64,000 nucleotides of DNA. It comes from Parapristionchus giblindavisi (taxonomy: Eukaryota; Nematoda; Chromadorea; Rhabditida; Diplogasteridae). Positions 13,901 through 25,900 of the stretch are shown here, piece by piece. The stretch's first letter is position 1, and every line of letters starts with the position of its first letter. The position numbers were made by a program, and so were the translations under genes. The DNA is taken from positions 434,001-498,000 of the forward strand of contig CALSFV010000235.1 in assembly GCA_943737045.1 (NCBI GenBank), given 5' to 3'. A model generated the notes under the pieces. It made no database searches. It saw nothing but the letters and a program-made list of their open reading frames with translations, and was not told the DNA's origin.

Positions 13901-16900
13901 ACGAACATGTCGCGTCTGAAGCAATCGATCGATCGATCAATAATAGGGCTACAGTACCCAAGGCAAAACCACATACCCAAAACCGTCTACCATAACCAGA
14001 AATCCAATCAAAACCATCTACCGTAACCCGGCATCTAGTCAATACACCATAGCTCGAAATTTAGCTTAGACAATCTACCGTAGTCCATGAAAATTTAAAA
14101 AAGCCTACCTCCTCTGTAGTAGCCTCTTCATCTCCTCCAACTTGCCACTTCCCGCTCCCTCGCCGCCCTGTGTCTGTTCCTCTACCGCCACAGGAGCTAC
14201 GGGCGCCGGACGAGACGCAGGCGGTTGAGGCGCGGTCGCCGGAGCGGCAGGCGCGGCCTTGGCTACTGGGCCATCTGGCGGGGGCGCGGCGGCAAAATTG
14301 GGTGGGGCGGGCGGAAAGTCGGCCGGATCAACCGCACGCCCTGCCGCCGCTTTCCGCTCCAATTCACGACACTTGTCCGCCGAGCGCTTGTATCTGAATT
14401 TCAATAATAATAATAATTCCGGGAAATGAAGCCAGTTCACGATCGCCAATTGTTGTGAATCGTGGGGTGTGGAGGGTTACGGTACTCACCGATTCGCCTT
14501 CAGCTCATTCGTCTCAGCCGCGCGCATCTTCTCATAGTGGTCGCCGAGGCGGCGGAGGTAGCCAGCCTGTCCGATTAGGAAAGTTACGTCACTTTTTCAT
14601 AAAACCGACCGCCCCGCACCGGCGCATGGTCGAAAAATGACGTCATCAACTGGGAAATGGTGCCCAAGATCTCCTCTTTGCTTTTTTTGAAAAATTGTCT
14701 ATCTTTATTTTGAACGGAGTTATGATCATTTTTCTGACGCACACTCGAACCAAAAATACCGTACCTGCCAACTTTGACCTACCGCTACTCGAAAATGAGA
14801 GCAGATATGCAAATTCGGCCAACGCAGTTCGATAGAGCATCGTTCAAAGTACTTAATCTGAATTTTTCAGGGGGTCGAAATTTCTATGTCCGGGGGGTGG
14901 TCGAACCTCTGGCGATTCCTCTCATATAATTGAAATACTTTATTGTATATACCTCTTATCCCAGTACATATCACAGTCTCATTATATTAACACATATAAC
15001 ACGCTATCTTAGAAAATCGACATAGGTGCGGTATCGACGAAAAATGGATTTTTCTGTTTTATGTATGATAATTACAGGTTCAATGAGTGAAGTTCACTGG
15101 CACTTGGAAATTCCTTCCAATTGAAAATTCGCTTCAGGATTTGACCACACAACGATTTGGCGCCTTTTCCTAAAAGGTTTATTTTGAATCCAATCGATGC
15201 GGGAGTGGACGCAATGGACTCCTTAGCTAATTCTAAGAAACTATTGTCACGGGGAGTTTTTCGATCAACTGTCAACGAAGGGTGGAATTTTGAATTTTCG
15301 AAAAAAATTTCACATTTAATTAATTTTCACTATTTTGCTACAACAACCCTACGTTTTTTTATTTGCTTAATCGCTTCTAAATATCATAACACAGATTCGG
15401 TTTAAAAATCATATTTTTTAAAAATACGATTACGGTGAATAAATCATTTTTATAATGAAGTCGTGAATTATGGTGTGGCACCTACAGTATCCCGAATCGA
15501 TCAATTTAGAAATCTGGTAGTTTTAAACATATTTTACCGCTGTTTCTGACATGACTAAGGTATACGACTACTCCTCGTCTTCGGAGTGCACCCGTGCCCA
15601 GGTGCTGATGTCGATGAAAATTGACAATTTTCGTAAATTGATCACTATTTCGTTGTTTGTGATCCAATAACGATAAAATTTTTAAAAACACTATACCATG
15701 TTATCATCCATGCAAACATACTAAAAAATAAAGAGAATCATCCATGCAAACATACTAAAAAATAAAGAGAATCGATTGACTGCGAAGAAAGTTATTGTTG
15801 AAAAACCTAAATATTGTAGAATATTTGCCAGCACTGTACCGTGCAGGTGCACTCCGAAGACGAGGAGTAGTCGTATACCTTAGTCATGTCAGGAACAGCG
15901 GTAAAATATGTTTAAAACTACCAGATTTCTAAATTGATCGATTCGGGATACTGTAGGTGCCACACCATGATTCACGACATCATTATAAAAATGATTTGTT
16001 CACCGTAATCGTATTTTTAAAAAATTATGATTTTAAAACTGAAGCTGTGTTATGATATTTAGAAGCGATTAAGCAAATAAAAAAACGTAGGGTTGTTGTA
16101 GCGAAATAGTGAAAATTAATTAAATGTAAAATTTTTTTTCGAAAATTCAAAATTCCAGCCTTCGTTGACCGTTGATCGAAAAACTCCCCTTGACAATAGT
16201 TTCTTAGAATTAGCTAAGGAGTCGATTGCGTCCACTCCCGCATCGATTGGATTCAAAATAAACCTTTTGAAAATTCCCATTTCTTTAGTGAAAAGCCCTG
16301 TTCTTCAGGAACACTGTGAGAGTGGAGACCCCCACTAGGGCTGTACATTCAAACAATCCGGAATGACTCCGACTCCAATTTCAAGCTGTGGCAGGGTTGC
16401 AACTTTGACCTCCAAAATTTATAAATCGGCTTCTAGATGTGATAACGACCAGTTCTAAGTGCTGAAATGATGCTAGTGGCGAGTAATGTTTATCCCCAGA
16501 TTTCGGTAGTCATGGCTCGCCATTTGCCCTCAGGGCATAAAATAAATTATTTTGGGGTGTACCGATTTTGAGACCCTACCGTTCAGAGGGCGGGTCTTCT
16601 AAAATTATGGTTCCTGTGCAAGCAGCTTTGTAATGTATCATATATGTAGTTCCCTTATTTTGGTTAAGTTCCGATTCCTTTCAGACCCGCAGCAAACGCT
16701 CTGCTGAGGTCTACTCGGTTATAGCGAGTAAAGATCAAAATACAAAGATCAAAGATCAAAGTTCAGAAATAGTGCAAAAACTTTTGTGAACATCTCTAAC
16801 ATGCATTGGTACTTTGAAACTAAGAGATTTCATCAATAGAGGGCCAGAAAGCGCAAGAGCGCGCACCGAGTAGACCTCAGCATAAAGTTTGCTGCGGGTC

Positions 16901-19900
16901 TGAAAGGAATCGGAACTTAACCAAAATAAGGGAAACACATATATGATACATCGCAAAGCTACCTGCGGAGGAACCATAATTTTAGAAGAGAAGCCCTCTG
17001 AACGGTAGGGTCTCAAAATCAGTCCTTTCGAAAAAATTGATTTTCATGCCCTGAGGGCGAACGAAGAGCTATGACTACCATAATCTGGGAATAAACATCG
17101 CTTATCATTAGCATCATTTTGGCGCTTAGAACGGATCGTTATCACATCTAGAAGCCGAGTTATAAATTTTGGGGGTCAAAGTTGCGACCCTGCTACAGCT
17201 TGAAATCGGAGTCGGATCCATTCCGGATTGTTTGACTGTACAGCCCTAGTGGGGGTCTCCACTCTCACAGTGTTCCTGAAGAACAGGGCTTTTCACTAAA
17301 GAAATGGGAATTTTCAAAAAAGTGTACTTCGGTAGCGTCATCGCTACGCATCAGTGAACTAATTTAATTACACAAACACATCATGGTTTTATTCCTTGAT
17401 AAATTCTGTACATTGTCTCAAAAGATGAGCTTGATTGCTTTCCTGGTTCAAAAGTTATAAAATAATGAAAAAGTGTCTCATGACTTTTGACCTATACTGT
17501 AGCACCGTATAGAAAATGCACGCCGTGCGCACGGCGTGCACTTCAAAACGTTCGCACGCCGTGCGCACGTTTTGAAAATGTGACACCACATAACAGATGA
17601 GAATTCGAGTCAGAAGAAGATTTCAAGCAGAGCCATTTTAAATGATGCCCCACACAAGCACTTTGGTTACCGTAGGAGACCAATGAAACTATTTGACAAA
17701 CAGACAAATCAATCGATAATTACAAAAATGAATAATTATAAAAATAAATAATGTAATAAACCTAGAAGCAGCCTTGATCGCTTCTGCGTACGCCGCCGAC
17801 TGACGCATGTTCATTCTGAAGAAAAAAAATTATATACTCGACTTGATAGCTGTAAAGCATCGCTACATTTGCCTTATGTGCCTACGCCGTAACCTCCGCC
17901 GTAACGAAGGAGAAGCGGCGGAGGAGGTTACGGCGTAGACACGTAGGGCAAAAGTAACGATGAATTACAGTTCTTTATAATTCTTCTACTATAAGCAATC
18001 TACTTGGGGCTGAGCCAACTAGAAGGATACAGCGCTAAAAAACTACTGAATCTTCATCAGTGATCCGCTTGTTGATTTCAAGTTCGACCCATCCCATATC
18101 TCGGCTATCTCAGATATTCACGCAATACGCACTTGATCCTGATGTGCAAAACGTATATTGAACATATAAAATACACTTGTATATTTGGTACGAGAGTAGC
18201 CAGCCACTGCCACAATGTGATCTCCGCAATTTTAGGGGTGCCAATAATTTGGTCGAAGTGGGGCCAATAATTTGGGGGACCGTAAAAGTTGACTCTAAAA
18301 TTTGGCTACCAGACAAGCCCCACTTTTAAAGTTGAGTCAATAATTTGGTGGTTGAGATAATAATTTGGTTAGAAGTGGGGCTATTATTTTAGTCCAAAAT
18401 TTTAGCCAAACTTTGGCTAAAATTTTAGACTAAAATAACAGCCCCACTTGAAAAAAAACAAATTATTGATTCAACTTAAAAGTGGGGCTTGTCTGGTAGC
18501 CAAATTTTAGGCACCCAAAAATGTTCGACCAAATTATTGGCCCCCCAAAAAATTGCGGATATTCTATGTTTAGAGAGAGAGAGAGCACAAGTGAGATAGT
18601 ACGTAGACCAGAGAGAGCGATGAAGGAAGGGAGGTAATAGTGGGTAGTTGATCGATAGTTCTTTCTCTGTTTAGCAGCCAGTAGTAAGACGAATATACAA
18701 GTATATTTTATACGGACTATACATAGCGAATAAAGAACTACTGAAACTTCATCACGGATCCGCCTGTTGATTTCAGGTTCCACCAATCTCATATTATCTC
18801 TTCGCATATTTCCCTTATGTTCAAGTCCAATTCAATTTATCGAAAGAAGAAATAACTAATTTAGTAATCATGAAAATGTAAAATATACCTGTACTTCCGA
18901 TCATCGCCCTTCTCCTTCCACTCTGCCGCCATCGCATCGAATCTCGCCTTGCGCTTCTTAATCGATCAATAATCAATCAATATCTTTACAAAATAAATAA
19001 TCAATAACCTCCATCAATATCGATTGATCGATAATGAATAACTAAAACCAATCAATAGCTATCTCAATCTGGCGATCGATAATCACTTCACATCTCCCCA
19101 TCTATCACATTCCATTGAACTTACGGATAGAACGGTAAATCAATCAATTAATTAATCAATCAATAGATCAATAAATCGATAAATCCTTCTCAATCACCAT
19201 ACCTGCAGTCCCTTCTCAAAGGTCTTGGCCGGAGTGTTGTCTACCGTAATCTTCTTACGGTAGGGCGGGGGCGAGGGCGGAATCTCCTCAGGGTCCAGCT
19301 GATCCACGTCCACTGTGGCGAGCGCTGCGATCGCCTGACATAGATACGGTATACGGTAGATAGCTGGTATACCGTAGATACCGCTACGGTATACTGTAGA
19401 TAGCTCCCCACATCAATCGAACTTGCTAACCTCATATCCAATAAATTAGTGTACATCAAACAGCATTTTCGTACCACTAATTAATCAATCAATACCAGTA
19501 CCATATACCCACCACTACCGTATCATTAACTAATCAATCAATACAACTACCGTATACCTCATCAAACTGCTTGCTCGCCTCCACAAACTCCTTCGCCGCC
19601 TCCTTGTCTTTTGCGGCCACTGCGGCTTTCGCGTTCGCCACGAACAAGTCGCGTCTGACGCAATCGATCGATCAATAATAGAGCTACAGTACAAAAGACT
19701 ATCTACCGTATTCCGAAATCAAGTCAAGACCACCCTCCCAAAACCCGGAATCTATTCAAAACTATCTACCATAACCCGAAATCTATTCAATATCGTCGAC
19801 CATATCCAAAAATCAAATCAAGATCGTCGACCATAACCAGAAATCTATTCAAAATCATCTACCATATACAGAAATCTAATAAATACCATCTACCGTAACC

Positions 19901-22900
19901 CAGAATCTAGTCAATACCGTACACCGTAGCCCGAAATTTAGACTACCGTAGTCCATAAAAAAATTTAAAAAGCCTACCTTCTCTGCAGCAGCCTCTTCAA
20001 CTCCTCCATCTTACCACTTCCCGCTCCCTCTCCACCCTGTGTCTGCTCTTCTGCCGCCACCGAAGCTACGGGTGCCGCACGAGACGCGTGCGCCTGAGAC
20101 GCGGGCGGCTAAGACGCGTGCGGTTGAGGCGCCGTCTGCACCGGTCTCGGATGCACCGGAGCGGCAGGTGCGGCCTTGGCTACGGGACCATCTGGCGGTG
20201 GCGCGGCGGCGAAGTTGGGTGGCGCAGGCGGAAAGTCGGCCGGATCAACCGCACGCCCCGCAGCCGCTTTCCGCTCCAACTCGCGACACTTGTCCACCGA
20301 GCGATTGTATCTGAATTTCGATAATAATTTCGGGAAATGAAGCCAGTTCACGATCACCAATTTTGGTGCATCCTGGAGGTGAAGAGGGTTACGGTACTCA
20401 CCGATTCGCCTTCAGCTCATTTGTCTACGCCGCGCGCATCTTCTCATAGTGGTCGCCGAGGCGGCGGAGGTAACCGGCCTGTAAATAACACATACTCTAA
20501 ACCATACATGGGCGGGGTATAGCGAGCTTTTACAGGGGCCATGCGACGATGCACTTGATATTTCTTCGCCTAAACGTCATTTCTTACGAGGAGGGGGGGT
20601 GTCATTCCATCCAAGTTTCGAAAAGCACTAATTTTACTAACTTTCTTGTGCAAAATCACTTCAGAGCAAGCAGTTTCACTCCAACTATTTCAACTAGCCA
20701 TATCGGTGTTTCACACTTTCTATATTCTCTTGTCGGCGTACACGCTAGTTAATTCAACTCCGGGTGCTCGTGCATTAGAAACATACTACTGAATCTGGTT
20801 ACAGCCATCACCATATGTCCATCGAAAACCATCCCCCCAACTCACCAACCCTCACTGCCATTACAGCTGATCGAGGAATAGTTAAGGCATCACTAGATTA
20901 TACAGTAATCCATGTTAAGTGTGAAAAATCGCATTTATTTATCTATTTATCCATTCATCAAGGATAAGAGGCATGACTGAATGGCTTATTATTAGGGATA
21001 TAAACGAGGCGGAATTACGTCGCGTATATGATGATTTCCGCGTTTTGGCTCCATCTCAGCTCTTGTGCATGGGTCGAATAGCTACGTTACAGATTTGCAA
21101 AAATGTGGTCTGGTTTTGACAAAATCGGGATTTCAAAAAAATTCCAAAATGCGACCAGGCTTCGTAGTTTGCAACGTACTTTTTGACCTATGCTCTTGTG
21201 CACACCGGCATTCCATATTTCAAAACACGCTAACCAGTCACATCCGCGCTTCACACTTCCTACATTCCCCATTACATTGTATCAATCGTATCAAGCAATG
21301 GATCATCATTGTCGTCTTTCTAAAGATTAAAAAACCATAGAAAAAAAAACCTACCTGTCCTTCCACAGCTCCGCTCCCGCTCGACGCCTTCCTCGCGGGC
21401 ACTGGTGGAGGCGCGGACGCGTGCGTCGGAAGCGGCGGCGGCGCGTCACGAGGCGGCAGTGCCGGAGGCTGACGCGCGGCTGATGATGATGATGACGATG
21501 AGGGCGCATCCTCACCCAGCATCGCCAGTAGTTCGCCCTAAATCGATATCAATCAATATTAGATGTCACAGCATATCACGGGTCTCCTGTAAAAGTGTAG
21601 CAAAAACGGCCGGCTCTGCCACCATAGGTCGAATAGCTAGCAAATTTGGCTCAAAATGCGATCAGGTTTTTCGATTTTTGCGAAAATTTGGCTCAAAATG
21701 CGGTCAGTTTTTACGATTTTTTGGGAAATTTTGGCTCAAAATGCGGTCAGGCTTGGTGCTTTGTAACATACTTTTCGATCTATGTCTGCCACTAGGAAAT
21801 TTTTTTTGTGAAAAATTTTTTTGTTTTCGATGAAAGTCGGTCAGTGAGTGTGGTTGAGGGTCATGAGAAGAACTAGCCACATCATTTGGCGAAAATTTCA
21901 AATTATCGATTTTTGTGATCTACCCTGAAAATGATCATAACTCTGTTCATTTTCATCGTACAACGAGCTGACAGGTGTCATTCGAACCGTATTCTAATGC
22001 TCTCCAAAAAACATGAACCATTCGCTGCTAAGTCGTCTTCAGGATGAAAAATGCAAAAAACATTTTTTTTGGCCAAAAAGGTGACCCGCTCTCGAAAATT
22101 TTCTCTTGAGATCATCCGTATTATTGCAGAAAATAAGTTAACGGATCATGTATAAAGTCGCTATGTTGTTCATTTACCGTATCTCTGTCCCCTCAATACC
22201 GTTTAATAGACTGCAAGGGACTTAGCCATTTTTATCTCGCCTCAACAGTTTTTTAATCATATGTGGGCACCACTGCCGCTAGCGATAATACCCTCCCGAT
22301 TTTCCAAAAAAAATCACTCAAAATCACGTATAAATGCTCCATTTTTTTGCCTCTGACCCCCGATTATTGCGTCCGACCCCCGATTTTCATTTCCAGCAGC
22401 AATGCCCGCCCACGTATGTTTTTAATCGTATCTCCCTTCAAAATGGTCCAATCGACTACTGAAAAAAAAGAAAATAATGCTCTCAGAAAGGCGAATAAAA
22501 AGTTCTTTCACGACTAAATAGCTATGGCAACCCATTTTCGAGTTATTCGAGGAAAATCACTACACTTTCTCTTTTTTCATCGATTCCAATGAATGAACGG
22601 ACAGGAAATTATTCTTTGTATAGCTAAAAACCACCCATTCGACTTTATTTTTCATTATACTTGAGAAACTGTTATAAAAGCAAGCAATCTATATGAAATT
22701 ATCAACATCACTGATCGAAAACGAGGGATGTAGACAAGTCCTCATCAGTGAATAGAGTGTTCATCTCGGTTTTCATCCAGCTGTACAAGATTGCATCGGA
22801 GGAGATAATCAGATCATCCTCGTGTACTTCCACTTCATCCTCATTTCCTCCTCCCTCCTCATCGTAGTCCTTCTCCCAGTCGTTGATGAAATCCATGTCC

Positions 22901-25900
22901 GGTGCCACATCTCTCTTGTTGTCTCCTCCTTCTTCTTCGCTGGCATAGTCCGAATGCAGTTCTTGATCTTATCGTTTGACATTCGGTTAGCGGGCATGAT
23001 ATCCGTTCTGGCCATCATTGTCTTCTCGACTTCTTCTGCTCTCGGCTTGTTCTTGGCTGCGCAGAATTCCTCGAAGTCACCAACTTCTATATCGTGCCCC
23101 AAATTCGCCTATATCATCCAATATGCCTTTTATTGATTTATTAACTCAATGCACGGATTGTCCCCACCCTTCTGTTGTTTTAGGCGATTTCAATTATCCA
23201 AATATTGATTGGACCTCTTTATCATCGCAACCACATAATGATTTCCTTGATTTCACCATAGATCAACATTTTCATCAATTCGTTTCTTTCCCTGCCAGAG
23301 TCAATCATGTCCTTGATTTGGTCCTTTCTAATTTTCCCATAATAAGTTCTATTAAAGCTAGTCATCCTATCAGTGATCATACTAGTATTTCATTCTGTAT
23401 ATCATATCCACCACCTATACGACACAAACCCCCTCCTATTAGACAGTATCATCTAGCCAACTGGCAAGCCATAAATGATTCTATTTTCATGCACAATTGG
23501 ACCTTTGCCCTTTCAAATCTACCTGTTAATGAGTCATACGAATATTTTGTTTGTTTTATTAATAATTTATTAGATGAATTTGTCCCTATTAAGTGCATAC
23601 AGCATACTTCTCAGTATCCCCGCTCACTTCGTATATTGTATTCTAAGTTACAAAGATATCACACAGTTGCCCCTAATTCCGTTCTAACGACCAATATTAG
23701 AAACAAGTTCAGTAGATCTCTTCGTCAATTTGAATGTGATTTAGAGCTCAAAGCTATCCACTCCCCTAATACAAAGTCATTCTATAATTTATGTAAAAGT
23801 CGTCTCAAATCTTCTAGCTCTGATGTTTCTGGTGTTGTTGATTTGAATAGTAATTTATTATTAAATAGTCAAGCAAAGGCAAATGCTTTCTCTGAATATT
23901 TCACCAGTGTTCAAACCCCTCCCCAATTGTCCCCACTTCCTAAAATAATCCAGGAAACGAATTCATTTGATCTACCCTATATAAGTCCAGCACAAATTTT
24001 GTCCGCCATATCGAACCTAGTCCCCAAGAACAATACCTCTCCTGACTCTATACCAAATCTTGTATATCTTAAGTGCAAGACCTCCATTGTTGTTCCTCTC
24101 ACAATTATATTCAATCAATCACTCACTACTTCTAATCTCCCCCTCGCTTGGAAATGTGCTATTGTTAAGCCTATCCCTAAAAAACCTAGAAATAATAATA
24201 TTAGCAATTATAGACCCATTTCGTTAACATCTACTTCATCTAAAATCTTTGAAGAAATTTTAATTGATTGTATTGTAACTTACCTTGATGAACATAGCAT
24301 TTTAGATACCCATCAAGCTGGATTTCGTAGTAATCGTTCTACCTCTACCCAATTATTGACCGTATAAAATACACTTGTTTATTTGGTACGAGAGTAGCCA
24401 ACCACTCCCACAAGAGACTTTCTTGTTTTGCATGGTTCAGAAACTATGCCGATCTTTTATATATAATATAGCGCGCGGCGAAGGTCAGCCGGGTTAGAGA
24501 GAGGCAGCGGAGAGACAATCGAGAGGCGGGGCGAGATGTAGAAGGCTACATCTCGATCGCCTCTCGATTGTGACTTCCGTTCGTTAGCACCCTTAGTCAT
24601 TTTCTTATGCAAGTACATTTTATACGCACAATAGTCGAAACATATTCAAATTATATGTCCTATCACTCTCGTGGTACATCCATTGACTCCATTTATTTTG
24701 ACTATGCAAAGGCATTTGATAGTATTGATCATAGATTATTGTTGTTCAAACTTTCAAAACTTGGTTTTTCTGATCATATTGTTGCATGGTTTAAGTCCTA
24801 TTTATTCGGTCGTACACAGTCCATATTTGTTGATAACACCTTTTCTCCTCCTGCGCCCATTGTATCAGGTGTTCCTCAAGGTTCTAGTATTGGCCCCTTA
24901 TTATTCATTTTATATCTAAACGATATCCAATCCATTATCCCTCCTAATATCCACCATGGCATATTTGCTGATGATATCAAGATTTACGCCCCTGTCCCAT
25001 CTTCATCTGTAGATATTCAAAATACCATTGACCAAATCTCCGAATGGAGCCAATTATGGAATATGACCCTCTCCCCATCGAAATGTACTGTAATGCATTT
25101 TGGACCTCTTAAAAATAGAACTGTTTATTACCTCGATGGTCATGCTTTATCTCCTTCTTCTATTGTTAAAGAATTAGGAATTCACATGACCCCTAATTTA
25201 AAGTTTAATGACCACATCTCCATTATCTCTAATAGAGCTAAACAAAGGGCTAATATTCTTTTCAAGACCATATATTCTAATTCAAACGAAATCTTCCTCA
25301 AAGCTTATTGTGTATATGTTAGACCCATTCTTGAATCATCTACTGTTGTATTTAACCCCTCCACAAAGCACCTTACTGATTGTCTTGAAGATGTCCAAAG
25401 GAATTATACTAAAAGAATATTCGCCAAATGTCGTTTACCATCCACTTCTTATCACAATAGACTTAATTTCCTTAAACTTCCGACCCTTGAATATAGGCGA
25501 GCTATTTACGATATTCAATTCATACATAGCACTATACACCAAGTAAACCTGTTTGATTCAACCAATTTATTCACTGTTCATCCTTCTAGATATTGTCGTC
25601 TATCGCACCCATTGCGTATTGTTCTCCCTTAGAAGATTTCTTCTACTCATACCACATGTGCTTCTAGATGTATTGACACTTGGAATAAACTATCCCCTGA
25701 ATTAGTTCTCTCCCCACAAATAACCTTCCGTGCAGGGTTATCAAATCTCCCTCCCAATCTCATCATTAAAGTTTCTCTAATTCGTCCCTGAACCCCTTCC
25801 TTTGAAAACTGCCACCGAGCCCAATCCGAAATCGCGTATAAGCGACGGAAATCCATCTCCCCTCTTCCCTGTGTTATTAATGTGATTATGAACATTTATA

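Larger units (their letters stand above)
17762..20478 (-). pseudogene. DM14 exon block copy C (damaged)
   Basis: Six exons: C1 20402-20478, C2 19978-20310, C3 19558-19654, C4 19203-19334, C5 18889-18956, C6 17762-17815. They parallel copies A and B in order and phase. Two in-frame stops are visible: TAG at 20425-20427 in C1 (after DHYEKMRAA, where A and B have GAG) and TAG at 20109-20111 in C2. C2 is also longer and more diverged in its Ala/Pro-rich tail. No copy of the following exon (the one coding PVEVSELPSLPDMPP) is seen downstream of C6. The block is probably skipped or non-functional. Confidence 0.8.

Noticed and set aside
22822..23136. Plus-strand ORF with hydrophobic stretches as a membrane protein
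   Set aside because: It is antisense to the acidic minus-strand fragment and runs into the LINE boundary.
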